Positions 24,502 to 33,330 are shown, numbered from the stretch's first letter. The stretch is DNA of 64,000 nt from Aquimonas sp041395245 (GCA_041395245.1 JAWLAY010000013.1:62001-126000); one strand, 5' to 3'. The notes: generated by a model not told the origin, from the letters alone. Numbers and translations are program-made.

Positions 24502-25712
24502 GAGGCCACCCCCAGCACCTGGCCAAGACGGTCGAGGAATCTGGGATGCCAGTAGACCTTGGGTTCGGGCGTGGCGTCCGCCAGGATGTGGAAGCTGCCG
24601 CGAACGACATAGGGCTCCGTCACCCGTGCGCGAATGCGTAGGGATTCGATCTTCCCAGTCTCAAATTCCGCCCAGTTGTAGAGAGTCGCGCCAGCTTCGC
24701 GCAGTGCTTCCTCCGCGCTGTCGTCCTTCAGCTTCTCGAAAGCGACATCCTTATAGCGACCCCATTCATCGGTGAGGCGATCTTCGTACTCCTCAACCTC
24801 TCCCAACACAAGCAGGTTCTCGCGCACCCAAGCCGATCGTTGTTCGAACGCTCGGTAATAATCCAGAATCGCGCTCCTGATCCGACTGGAAGAAATGCCG
24901 ATCTCGCGAAGTTGCGCCACGAATAGGCGTGGATCAGCATCAGTGTCAATCTCGTCGGCGGGCACTTTTCCACGGAAGGTAATAGGCAGGTTGTCCGCCT
25001 TGTATTCCTCGGCGAAGCTCGAGAGCTTGTCCGAGACTTCGTAGCCGAAGATCCCTTCCGACTTGGCACCACTCAACTGATTGATCACCGCATCTGTCCA
25101 CCAACCCTCCAGCCGCTCGAAGACGAACTTGCGGTGCTCGCGCCGGATGCTTCGCATGTGCTTTTCCCTTATGAGCGCCGGGATGTCGCCGATGCGTGGG
25201 CTGCCATCGAGGATCAGAATGCGTTCGAGAAAATCCTGTTTCTCGGGATTGCTCAGTTCGTTGAACGCGGTGGCGATCGGCGCGATGAGTTTTGATGTCG
25301 ATTCGGCAAGCGCGGCATCGGCCAATTCGGTCAGTGTTGTCTTATCGCCGGAGGCGGCGGGCTGATCGGGTAGAAGACGGGCAAGGAACGAGCCGGTCGA
25401 TACCGTGCCGGTGGTGAGCAGAAAGAACCTCAGGTTCGATGCGGCGCGGCCATCTCGCTTGTACCGCGTCAGCCAGATATTGACGGACTTCCAGAAATCC
25501 GTCGACAGGTCGGTCAACCTATCGCCAATTGCCTTGTGTTTGAGTGAGGCCAAGGACTTGGCACCATGGCCGTCGACGAAGTCAAGGTCGTCGTCCTTTT
25601 CTAGGAAGATGGCGGTGTCTTCAGGTAATTGAAGCAGTTGTAGCAGAGCAAGGCGCGCCTGATAAATGTATCCGAGTCCTTGCTCGCATGCTGAAAATCT
25701 ATCGGTATTCAT
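24498..25712 (-). CDS. ABC-3C system effector with N-terminal nuclease-like region
   Basis: A 404-residue protein from the ATG at 25712 (frame open to 25958, but those residues are not conserved). The N-terminus has GYIYQARLALLQLL, then FLEKDDDLDF and SLKHK (residues 37-60). This is the layout of PD-(D/E)XK/Cap4-type nuclease domains (Q...E-x-D-D...K-H). The large C-terminal part with FERLEGWWTDAVINQL, WVRENLLVLGEVEEYEDRLTD-like helices and VYWHPRFLDRLGQVLGVAS matches ABC-3C C-terminal components. First gene of the operon. Base composition is less GC-rich than the flanking core genes, suggesting horizontal acquisition. DNA cleavage is inferred from motif pattern only. Confidence 0.78.
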   Translation of the reverse strand: MNTDRFSACEQGLGYIYQARLALLQLLQLPEDTAIFLEKDDDLDFVDGHGAKSLASLKHKAIGDRLTDLSTDFWKSVNIWLTRYKRDGRAASNLRFFLLTTGTVSTGSFLARLLPDQPAASGDKTTLTELADAALAESTSKLIAPIATAFNELSNPEKQDFLERILILDGSPRIGDIPALIREKHMRSIRREHRKFVFERLEGWWTDAVINQLSGAKSEGIFGYEVSDKLSSFAEEYKADNLPITFRGKVPADEIDTDADPRLFVAQLREIGISSSRIRSAILDYYRAFEQRSAWVRENLLVLGEVEEYEDRLTDEWGRYKDVAFEKLKDDSAEEALREAGATLYNWAEFETGKIESLRIRARVTEPYVVRGSFHILADATPEPKVYWHPRFLDRLGQVLGVAS

Positions 25713-26152
25713 GGCCGGCGCCGGTTGAATTGCTCTATGGGCGGAGTATGCATCGATTGTTCCTTTCTCTGTTGGGAAAATGACCATGCCCCGACTTGTG
25801 AACCAAGTGAGATATGCGTTCAAGGCGTCGAAAGAACTGGAGAGGTTTGGTTCGTTCGCCCGAGAGTCGGATGCAGATCGGCAGTGTGTTCTTTTGATCG
25901 GTGCTAGGCCTTGGATCAATGTGGCGAATGTGTGCGTCGCCGCATTCTTGGTCGCCAATTTCGCGCCACTGCAGCGTGAACGTGCATGCCGAATTGCCTA
26001 GCGGATTCGGTCAGCAAGGAGCGGTTGGCCGTGACTCTTCAGTCGAGACGACACCTTGATCGGCCGCTGATGAACATCGGCGCTAGCTAAAGCAAAACCA
26101 AAGACTGCCTCGGCACAGTGTGCGTATTCACATTGAACGCGCTGGAGAAGTC
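25713..26152. other. Divergent intergenic region between ABC-3C operon and RND operon
   Basis: These 440 bp carry the promoters of the ABC-3C operon (leftward) and the efflux operon (rightward). Small frames exist in it, for example 25780-26001 on the plus strand encoding 73 residues, but I recognise no family and no clear RBS. The stretch is AT-richer than the surrounding DNA. No tRNA, attachment site or integrase is visible. Confidence 0.6.
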
Positions 26153-27223
26153 ATGCCGCCGAGTCGTCGGGTCGCTGTGTTGTTGAGTGGGTTGCTGTCG
26201 GTCAGTGTCGCGGCTCAGGACATCGCGGCCTCCGCCACGCTACTGCCGCTGGATTCCGCGCGCTTGCAGGCCATGGGTGTTGAGCTGGTCGGGGTGCAGG
26301 CGACACCGGACTACGTGCTGACCCGTGTGCCCGCGCGCCTGCAGATTGCCGATTCGGCACGCCAGTCAGTGGTAGCACCGTTTGCTGGGGCCGTCCGGCG
26401 CGTGTTGGTGCTGGAAGGTCAAGCGGTGCAGCCGGGCGACGTACTGGCGGAAGTGCGCAGCCCCGACTGGCAGGCGAGACTGGCCGAGGCGGCGCAGCGC
26501 GACGCGGCATGGGCCGATGCCAGGGCGCGTGCCGAGCGCAGTGAGTCACTGCTTGCGGCGGGGGTGATCTCAGCGCGCGAGGCGGAGCAGGCGAAGGCGA
26601 CTTGGCATGCGGCGACCACGGCGCGCAATACCATGCAGGCGGATTCGCAGGGCATCCAGACCATTGCCGGTGGCTACGCGCTGTTGGCCACGCAGGCCGG
26701 GATCGTGCTGCATCGGGCGGTCGATGGGGGTGATCCGGTCAGTACCGACGCAGTGCTATTCGAGATCGGTGATGCCAGTGAGGCCTGGGCCGAGGCGCGC
26801 TTGCCAGCGCGATTTGCAACGCGGGTGGGCGTGGGTGATGCGGTTCGCGTGGTCGGCACGGACGGCGCGGGCGAGGTCATTGCGGTGGGGCGCGCCATCG
26901 ACCCGCAAACGCTCGATCTGCGTTTGACGGCGCGACTGCCGGAGGGTGTCGCCTTGCCGGGCCAAACGGTCGAACTGGCGCTGTACCAGGCGGCGCCGCC
27001 AAACGCGGTGCGCTTGCCCGCGGCGGCCGTCGTCGATATCCACGCGCAAGCGCGGGTTTTCGTTGCCAGTACCGAAGGTCTGCGGATTCGCGACGTGGTG
27101 GTACTGGCGCGTGACGGTCAGCAGGCCGTGGTGACCGGTCTGGCTGGCGGCGAGCAGGTCGCCGCGAGTGGCTTGCTCGCCCTGAAGACGCTGGCGTTGG
27201 AAGCGCTGGCGACATCCGAGTAA
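26153..27223 (+). CDS. Heavy-metal efflux RND periplasmic adaptor (CusB/CzcB type)
   Basis: A 356-residue membrane-fusion protein starting at the ATG at 26153 after GGAGAAG. A signal peptide (VAVLLSGLLSVSVAAQ) is followed by the biotinyl-lipoyl half VVAPFAGAVRRVLVLEGQAVQPGDVLAEV. A helical hairpin (residues about 115-180), the second lipoyl half and beta-barrel domains follow. It bridges the inner-membrane pump and TolC. It lies 6 bp before the pump gene. The N-terminal Met/His-rich metal-binding region of classical CusB is absent. The exact metal is therefore open. Confidence 0.88.
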   Translation: MPPSRRVAVLLSGLLSVSVAAQDIAASATLLPLDSARLQAMGVELVGVQATPDYVLTRVPARLQIADSARQSVVAPFAGAVRRVLVLEGQAVQPGDVLAEVRSPDWQARLAEAAQRDAAWADARARAERSESLLAAGVISAREAEQAKATWHAATTARNTMQADSQGIQTIAGGYALLATQAGIVLHRAVDGGDPVSTDAVLFEIGDASEAWAEARLPARFATRVGVGDAVRVVGTDGAGEVIAVGRAIDPQTLDLRLTARLPEGVALPGQTVELALYQAAPPNAVRLPAAAVVDIHAQARVFVASTEGLRIRDVVVLARDGQQAVVTGLAGGEQVAASGLLALKTLALEALATSE

Positions 27224-27229
27224 CTCGCC

Positions 27230-30200
27230 ATGCTCAAACGACTGGTGGAATTTTCCCTGACCCAGCGCCTGTTGGTGGCGCTGGCAACGCTGGCGCTGTG
27301 TATCGCGGGTGTTCTGGCGTGGCGTGGCCTGCCCATCGACGCGTTTCCCGACATCGCGCCGACCCAGGTCAAGCTGATCCTCAAGGCGCCAGGCATGACG
27401 CCGGAGGAAGTCGAGACACGCGTGATCGTGCCGCTGGAAATGGAGCTGCTTGGCATACCGCAGCAGGTGATGTTGCGCGCCTCGGCAAAGTACGCCATCG
27501 CCGATCTGACCCTCGATTTTGAAGAGGGCACCGACATCTACTGGGCGCGCCAGCAGGTGGCCGAGCGCTTTGCAGCCGTGGCGGGCGATCTGCCTGAGAG
27601 TGTGACCGGTGGTCTGGCGCCCATCGCCACGCCCTTGTCCGACATGTACATGTTCACCATCGAAGGTGACGGGCTGGACGATGCGGGCAAACGCGGCGTG
27701 CTGGACTGGATCGTGCGCCCTGCCTTGCGCACGGTGCCGGGCGTGGCGGACGTCAATGCGCTGGGCGGGCGGGTTCGCAGTTTCGACGTGGTGCCGGACC
27801 GGATCGCCATGGCGGCGGCCGGGGTCAGTGTGCAGAGTCTTGCCGATGCGCTGGCGGCCAACAACGCCAATGACGGCGCCGGTCGACTGGATGAAGGCGA
27901 AGAGGCGCTGGTGGTACGAACCACGGGTGCCTTGCAGGGCCTGCAGGACATCGCGGCGGTGCAAGTGCTCGGTGCCGCCGGTCAGCGCCTGCGCGTCGAT
28001 CAGATTGCCGAAGTGCGCGAGGGCAGTCTGACCCGCTATGGCGCGGTGACGCGCAGCGGCAAGGGCGAAGCGGTGCAAGGGTTGGTGATCGGCTTGCGCG
28101 GTGCCGATGCCGGTGCCGTGGTGCAGGGTGTCAAGGCACGGCTCGCGGAGTTGCAGCCGCAACTGCCGCCCGGCGTACGGATCGTGCCTTTCTACGACCG
28201 CAGTGATCTGATTCAACGCGCCACTGGCACCGTCGAGGATGCCTTGCTGGAAGCCACGGTTCTGGTGGTCCTGTTGCTGGTGGTGTTTCTGGGTGACTTG
28301 CGTGCCGCCATCGTGGTGGCCTTGATTCTGCCCTTGTCGGCCTTGTGGACCTTCATGCTGATGCGGCTGTTCGGGCTGTCGGCCAATCTGATGAGTCTGG
28401 GCGGCCTGGCAATTGCCATCGGCATGCTGGTGGATGCCGCGGTCGTGGTGGTGGAAAACACGGTGGAACACCTGGCACAGCCGACGGATGAGAAGCGCAG
28501 TCCGCGTCTGCATCGCATCTATCGCGCGGTGATCGAGGTGGCGGCGCCGGTCAGTGCGGGCGTGATCATCATCGGCTTGGTCTTCCTGCCCTTGCTGACC
28601 CTGCAGGGGCTGGAAGGAAAACTGTTCGCTCCGGTGGCGCTGACGATTGTGTTTGCGCTGATCGGTTCCCTGCTGCTGTCCTTGAGCGTGGTGCCGGTGC
28701 TGGCTTCGTGGCTGCTGCGCAGCGGCGCGCATGCCGAGCCATGGTTGATGCGCCAACTGGCCGCACCGTATGACCGTGCGTTGCAGCGTGTCATCGCGCA
28801 GCCGCGCGCGGCGGTGGGTGGCGCCGCCGTGGTGCTCGTGCTGGCGGTCGCCGCCTGGTTCGGTATCGGCAAGACCTTCATGCCCACCATGGATGAGGGC
28901 GCGGTGCTGGTGCAGTTGGAAAAACTGCCTTCGGCCAACCTTGCGGCCAGTGTCGAGGTCGATCTGGCCGTTCAGCGCGCGATTTTGGCGCGCGTGCCCG
29001 AGGTGCGAAACATCATCGCGCGGGTCGGCTCGGATGAACTGGGCTTCGATCCGATGGGCCTGAACCAGACCGACAGCTTTCTCGAACTGGCACCCCGTTC
29101 GGAGTGGCGTGTCGACGATAAAGAGGCGCTGATCGACGCGGTGCGTGCGGTGCTGGAGGATTTCCCCGGCACCAGCTACGCCTTTACCCAGCCCATCGAA
29201 ATGCGGGTTTCCGAAATGCTGACCGGCACGCGCGGTGACCTTGCGGTGAAGATTTTCGGTCCTGATCTCGCCACCCTGAATCAACTCGCTGCGCAGATCG
29301 AAACCCTGTTGAACGGCATCGACGGCGCACAGGACGTCTACACCCTGACCAATGAAGGCGTGCAGTATCTGGAGGTCTCACCCGACCGCCAGCGCGCCGG
29401 TGCGCGGGGTGTGGATGTGCTGGGCTTGCAGGAAACCCTGCGCGCCCAGGTGGAAGGCATGCCGGTGGGGACGGTGATGCAGGAAGGCCGTCGGATTCCA
29501 CTGATGATTCGCGGCGACGACACCCTGCGCAGTGATCCCCAGCGCTTTGCTGACCTGACCGTGGTCGATGCCGATGGCGCCAGCATTCGGGTCGGCGACA
29601 TCGCCACGCTGCAACGCGTGTCCGGGCCGGTGAAGGTGGACCGCGAGAACGCCTCGCGTTTTGCCGTGGTGCAGGCCAACGTCAGCGGGCGCGATCTGGT
29701 CGGCTATGTCGACGAGGCCAAGGCGGCAGTGGCGGCGCAGGTGTCGGTGCCGCCCGGTTATCGCGTCACCTGGGGTGGTCAGTTCGAAAATCAGCAACGT
29801 GCCGCAGCACGGCTTGGCCTAGTGGTGCCGATGGCGCTGGCGGGGATCTTTCTGGTGCTGTTCAGCAGTCTCGGCAGTGTTCGGCAAGCCAGCCTGATTC
29901 TCGCCAACATTCCCTTCGCATTGGTGGGTGGCGTGATCGCGCTATGGCTGACCGGCGAATACCTGTCGGTTCCGGCCTCGGTCGGCTTCATCGCCCTGCT
30001 GGGCATTGCGGTGCTGAACGGTCTGGTGATGGTGGCGTACATGAATCAACTGCGCGCCGCCGGGCACAGCGTGCTGGAAGCGGTCATGATCGGCGCACAG
30101 CGTCGCTTGCGCCCGGTGTTGATGACCGCCTCGATCACCGCTTTCGGCCTGATTCCGCTGCTGCTCGCCAGCGGCCCCGGCTCGGAGATCCAGAAGCCGC

Positions 30201-30319
30201 TCGCCATCGTGGTGATCGGTGGCCTGCTCAGCGCGACCGTCCTGACCCTACTGCTGTTGCCCTTGATGTACCTGCGCTTCGCCGAGGCCGGGTCGGTCGA
30301 GATGGAGATCAATGGATGA
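27230..30319 (+). CDS. CusA/CzcA family heavy-metal RND efflux pump
   Basis: A 1029-residue inner-membrane proton-driven exporter with twelve predicted spans. Family landmarks are GLPIDAFPDIAPTQVKLILK near the start, MTPEEVETRVIVPLE, the TM4 segment LGGLAIAIGMLVDAAVVVVE with the proton-relay Asp, ARVGSDELGFDPMGLNQTD in the porter domain, and a second-half GFIALLGIAVLNGLVMV. The profile is that of the HME-RND class for Cu/Ag or Co/Zn/Cd; substrate assignment needs more than the motifs. Its stop overlaps the following DUF3240 gene by ATGA. Confidence 0.93.
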   Translation: MLKRLVEFSLTQRLLVALATLALCIAGVLAWRGLPIDAFPDIAPTQVKLILKAPGMTPEEVETRVIVPLEMELLGIPQQVMLRASAKYAIADLTLDFEEGTDIYWARQQVAERFAAVAGDLPESVTGGLAPIATPLSDMYMFTIEGDGLDDAGKRGVLDWIVRPALRTVPGVADVNALGGRVRSFDVVPDRIAMAAAGVSVQSLADALAANNANDGAGRLDEGEEALVVRTTGALQGLQDIAAVQVLGAAGQRLRVDQIAEVREGSLTRYGAVTRSGKGEAVQGLVIGLRGADAGAVVQGVKARLAELQPQLPPGVRIVPFYDRSDLIQRATGTVEDALLEATVLVVLLLVVFLGDLRAAIVVALILPLSALWTFMLMRLFGLSANLMSLGGLAIAIGMLVDAAVVVVENTVEHLAQPTDEKRSPRLHRIYRAVIEVAAPVSAGVIIIGLVFLPLLTLQGLEGKLFAPVALTIVFALIGSLLLSLSVVPVLASWLLRSGAHAEPWLMRQLAAPYDRALQRVIAQPRAAVGGAAVVLVLAVAAWFGIGKTFMPTMDEGAVLVQLEKLPSANLAASVEVDLAVQRAILARVPEVRNIIARVGSDELGFDPMGLNQTDSFLELAPRSEWRVDDKEALIDAVRAVLEDFPGTSYAFTQPIEMRVSEMLTGTRGDLAVKIFGPDLATLNQLAAQIETLLNGIDGAQDVYTLTNEGVQYLEVSPDRQRAGARGVDVLGLQETLRAQVEGMPVGTVMQEGRRIPLMIRGDDTLRSDPQRFADLTVVDADGASIRVGDIATLQRVSGPVKVDRENASRFAVVQANVSGRDLVGYVDEAKAAVAAQVSVPPGYRVTWGGQFENQQRAAARLGLVVPMALAGIFLVLFSSLGSVRQASLILANIPFALVGGVIALWLTGEYLSVPASVGFIALLGIAVLNGLVMVAYMNQLRAAGHSVLEAVMIGAQRRLRPVLMTASITAFGLIPLLLASGPGSEIQKPLAIVVIGGLLSATVLTLLLLPLMYLRFAEAGSVEMEING

Positions 30320-30621
30320 AACTTTGCAAGCTGATGCTCGCCTTCCCGAGCGATGCGGAAGACGCGTTGCTGGCGGTACTGGCAAGCCACAGTCCCGAAC
30401 TGCCGGGATACACCATCCTCAACGGCGATGGGCATGGCTTTGGCTTCGAGCGGGCCGATATCCACGAGCGTGTGCGCGGGCGGGTCGAGCGGATGGTGTT
30501 GATGAGCGTCATGCCCTGCGATCACGTCAGTGCGCTGATCGCCGCCTTGCGCAGGGCCTTGCCGCGTCAGGACATCGCCTGGTGGACCGAGGCCGTACTG
30601 GACTTCGGGAGGCTGGCATGA
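30316..30621 (+). CDS. DUF3240 family small protein of the metal RND operon
   Basis: A 101-residue soluble protein with ATGA overlaps both to the pump gene and to the TolC gene. The fold pattern KLCKLMLAFPSDAEDALLAV ... RVERMVLMSVMPCDHVSALI fits the PII-like ferredoxin-fold DUF3240 proteins often found after CzcA. The tight coupling on both sides implies a role in the pump complex, perhaps regulation on the cytoplasmic face, but this is not demonstrated for the family. Confidence 0.75.
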   Translation: MKLCKLMLAFPSDAEDALLAVLASHSPELPGYTILNGDGHGFGFERADIHERVRGRVERMVLMSVMPCDHVSALIAALRRALPRQDIAWWTEAVLDFGRLA

Positions 30622-31895
30622 GCAGGTCGTTGCGAGGATCACTGAGGGTCGTGCTGGGTCTGTCGCTGTGGCTGCCGGTGAGTGCGATCGCGCATGAGGT
30701 GCCAACGTCGTTGCTACGTATCCTGCCGCCGGAGTCTTTGGTACAGCGCGCGCTTGATGACAGTCTCGAACTGCAGGCCGCGCGCGCCGGGCTGGACCGC
30801 GCGCGTGCCGAAGCGGAACTGCGTCGACGCGGACCCCACGAGCCCACGCTCAGTGCGGACTGGTTGCGGCGCGACGTCGACCAGGAAGGACGCTTCGGTG
30901 AATGGAATCTGGGCTTGAGTCAGACCTTGCGCTGGCCGGACAAGCGTGCCATCGACCAGGCAACGGCGGTTCGCATGACCGACATGGCGCGTGCGGCGGC
31001 CGAGGACGTCCGCCATCAGGTTGCATTGGATCTGCTGCAGAGCTGGATGCAATGGCGCGCCGCCGAAGCCTTGCTGCGCAGCGCCGCGCAACGCGAGACG
31101 GCAGCGGAAAGCGAGTGGCAGGCGATACAGACGCGTTGGCAGGTGGGCGATATTTCCGCTGCCGAGCGCGATGCGATGGCGCAACGAAGGGCGGAGGTCA
31201 GGGCCGAGGCACTGCAGGCCATGCAACGTCAGCAGGCGGCGGTATCGCAACTGCGGGTCCGCTATCCGCTGCTGACACCGTTGTTGTCCGCGGATCTGCC
31301 CGAGCTGCCCGAACCCGAGCCGCTCAGCGCGCCGCAAGGCGGCTGGTGGGCACGGGTGCAGTCGCACAGTCACGAGCTGGAGGTGTTTCGGCAACAGTCC
31401 GCCATCGCCGATCTGGAATCGGATCGGCAGGCGGCGGAACGGCGTCCAGACCCGACCCTTGGTCTGCGTGTGCTCAGTGAGCGCGATGGCGCGGAGCGCG
31501 GTGTTGGGCTGAGCTTGAGTATTCCGTTTGGTGTGGCGCGACGCGATTGGCAGGCGCAGCAAGCCGCCGCGCGGGTGGCCGAGTTGGCCGGCACGCTGGC
31601 GGCGCAGATCCGCGAAATGGAACTGGCGGTGCAGCAACGTGAGCAGGCCGCCAGCGCGCTATGGCAGCAGTGGCAGGCATGGCAAGCGGCGGCACTGGCC
31701 GCCGAAGCACGTGCTGATCGAATGAACACCGGTTGGGAGCTGGGTGAAGTCGCCTTCGAATCCTTGCTGCAATCGCGCCGCGCCGCGGCCGAGGCGCGCA
31801 CACGCGAGATTGAAGGTCGCGTGGCGGTGCATGCAGCGAACGCGGAACTGCTTCTGGATGCGCATGTGTTCTGGCTGACTCATGCCGCCCACTAG
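30618..31895 (+). CDS. TolC-family outer-membrane efflux protein (CusC/CzcC type)
   Basis: A 425-residue outer-membrane channel protein. A signal peptide (LRVVLGLSLWLPVSAIAHE) precedes two repeats of long coiled-coil helices rich in Ala, Gln and Arg (for example DDSLELQAARAGLDRARAEA), the OEP pattern. It has no lipobox. The ATG at 30618 overlaps the DUF3240 stop and is favoured over the open frame from 30312. This completes a four-gene efflux operon. Its stop codon TAG lies in the left terminal repeat (CTAGGAGTCTG) of the palindromic element that follows. Confidence 0.88.
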   Translation: MSRSLRGSLRVVLGLSLWLPVSAIAHEVPTSLLRILPPESLVQRALDDSLELQAARAGLDRARAEAELRRRGPHEPTLSADWLRRDVDQEGRFGEWNLGLSQTLRWPDKRAIDQATAVRMTDMARAAAEDVRHQVALDLLQSWMQWRAAEALLRSAAQRETAAESEWQAIQTRWQVGDISAAERDAMAQRRAEVRAEALQAMQRQQAAVSQLRVRYPLLTPLLSADLPELPEPEPLSAPQGGWWARVQSHSHELEVFRQQSAIADLESDRQAAERRPDPTLGLRVLSERDGAERGVGLSLSIPFGVARRDWQAQQAAARVAELAGTLAAQIREMELAVQQREQAASALWQQWQAWQAAALAAEARADRMNTGWELGEVAFESLLQSRRAAAEARTREIEGRVAVHAANAELLLDAHVFWLTHAAH

Positions 31896-32217
31896 GAGTC
31901 TGTCGGACTTGAAAGGGAATCGGCTGCAAATCCGTCTGGACGGTCCATTTTTCGCCGCTTCCTTGGGCAATAGTTCAACTATTGCCCTGCGAAACCGGCA
32001 AAAACTGTCCTCGCCCAGCCGAATTTTCGCTTCGATTCTTCAAGGCCGACAGGCTCCTAGGCGGCAGAAAGGCAGGATGAGACGACGGCAGTGCCGCTCG
32101 GTATGGATGCGGCCGACGCGTTGCCGCGCACTAGGAAGGACGATGATTCAAGTGGAGGCGCCGATCAGTCCGGAAACGCTTTCCTTCCGGACTGATCGGC
32201 GTGGCGCAGACTCCTAG
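31892..32217. mobile_element. Palindromic MITE-like element between the TolC and DUF2202 genes
   Basis: The block starts with CTAGGAGTCTGTCGG (31892-31906) and ends with CAGACTCCTAG (32207-32217), an exact 11-bp inverted repeat. The left end also pairs with CCGACAGGCTCCTAG at 32046-32060 (14 of 15), so two modules may sit in tandem. The second begins near CTAGGA at 32131. Inside are a perfect hairpin GGGCAATAGTT/AACTATTGCCC (31965-31987) and a second at 32160-32200. No coding potential is seen. It fills the gap between two convergent genes almost exactly and shares the TolC stop codon. Confidence 0.6.
32160..32200. terminator. Strong hairpin, possible bidirectional terminator
   Basis: A 16-bp perfect stem, GCCGATCAGTCCGGAA / TTCCGGACTGATCGGC, around a 9-nt loop. 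It lies 24 bp beyond the DUF2202 stop and downstream of the efflux operon. No U-tract follows on either strand, so factor-independent termination is uncertain. Confidence 0.4.
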
Positions 32218-32224
32218 TTGTCTC

Positions 32225-32878
32225 TTAGCGAGCGGGGCCGCCGCAGCGTTCCTGAGGGCTGCTCAGGATGGTGTCGACCGCCTTTTGATCCATGATCTGA
32301 GCCGTGTAGGCGGTGCCACTCAGCGCCGTTGCCGAGGCGGCGAAGGCACGCAGGTGATTGCGCGAACCGCAGGCCAGTCGAGCATAGGTCTGGTCGATAT
32401 CCGCACGCGAGGCGTGTTCCATCGCGGTCAGAAGATCGAGGATGTCGGCCTCTTCAACGAAGCCGCCAACGCGCACTGCGTCGAGCGCGGATTGCTCGCC
32501 TCGCTGCAACAGGGCGTCGTAGAGGGACTGCAGTTCGAGGTCGCTGAACTCGCCAACCAGATTGCCTGCGACCGGGTCGGCAATACGGTAGTTGCGCAGC
32601 AACTGCAGGATCGCCGTCATGTGACTTTCCTCGGAATTGACAATGTTGGCGAACGGCAGACCGCCCCAGCGCTCATCCAGAGCGAGGTAAAGATCGCGCG
32701 CGACCTTCTCCTCTTCACGCATGAACTTCAGGTCGGCGATTTCAGTGGGGCTCAATGGCATGGTCCCTGGGCCGATACGGGGTGGGCCACCGGCGGCCAG
32801 CGCGATGCCGGAGCCGAGGATGCCGATGGCCGCGATGGCCAGCCAGAGTGGGCGACGGGAAGAAGGACGAGTGTTCAT
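32225..32878 (-). CDS. DUF2202 ferritin-like exported protein
   Basis: A 217-residue protein with an N-terminal signal/anchor (LWLAIAAIGILGSGIALA). The domain follows the DUF2202 pattern closely: FMREEEKVARDLYLALDERW, FANIVNSEESHMTAIL, YRIADP, FVEEADILDLL, CGSRNHLRAF. Glu and His residues in the EExK and SExxHM motifs form a ferritin-like di-metal site in a four-helix bundle. RBS AAGGAG precedes the ATG. It probably sits in the periplasm. Upstream on the same strand, 43 bp away, is a small lipoprotein gene in the same unit. Activity unknown. Confidence 0.85.
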   Translation of the reverse strand: MNTRPSSRRPLWLAIAAIGILGSGIALAAGGPPRIGPGTMPLSPTEIADLKFMREEEKVARDLYLALDERWGGLPFANIVNSEESHMTAILQLLRNYRIADPVAGNLVGEFSDLELQSLYDALLQRGEQSALDAVRVGGFVEEADILDLLTAMEHASRADIDQTYARLACGSRNHLRAFAASATALSGTAYTAQIMDQKAVDTILSSPQERCGGPAR

Positions 32879-32921
32879 GGCATGACTCCTTGGTGGGGGT
32901 GGAACAGGGGTTCAGAACAGA

Positions 32922-33158
32922 TCAACGACGGGACCTGCGTGGAGCGGTCGCGTGGCGAGCTTCGAATCCGGCGCCATAGCGCAGGCTTCGACGTGGACGT
33001 CGCAGTGCGGTCGCTGCAGGCGGATTGCCGACGAGAGCGGTGCTCGCATTGGCCCGGGTGGGTGTGCCCATCGCTCCCGGCGTTCCCGTGCCTTCCGCCG
33101 CGGCCGCACAGCCGGCGACCAGCAGTAAACCAATCAGTAACCAGCGATGGCGGCGCAT
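32922..33158 (-). CDS. Small lipoprotein, 78 residues
   Basis: Starts at the ATG at 33158 with AGGAG at good distance. The N-terminus MRRHRWLLIGLLLVAGCAAA has a lipobox (LVAGC), so it should be processed and lipidated at Cys17. The mature part is short, low in complexity (Ala, Thr, Pro, Gly) and ends in a very basic tail (RRPRRSLRYG ... RRSRR). No family is recognised. It heads the unit with the DUF2202 gene and is divergent from a two-component system, which may control both. Confidence 0.6.
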   Translation of the reverse strand: MRRHRWLLIGLLLVAGCAAAAEGTGTPGAMGTPTRANASTALVGNPPAATALRRPRRSLRYGAGFEARHATAPRRSRR

Positions 33159-33330
33159 GGGAGACTCCTGCAGTGACCATGGCGACAGTCTGCAGAGCGC
33201 CCGTTGCGCAGGCTTTTCCCGCCTGCAACAAGGCGTTTCAATGTGTTTCAGGCGTGCGAGGGTGTCTTGCGCGGTCGTAGCATGCGTCAGCCGGTCGCGC
33301 ATCGACGCCTGCGACGGCAGAGGAATCCTG

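Noticed and set aside
25780..26001. 73-codon frame in the divergent gap beside the ABC-3C operon
   Set aside because: Considered as a fourth component or antitoxin, but there is no RBS, no recognisable family and it faces away from the operon.
26756..29284. 842-codon open frame antisense to the RND pump gene
   Set aside because: It lies entirely opposite a gene with clear RND motifs; the His/Gln/Arg-rich product is the usual artefact of GC-rich codon bias read backwards.
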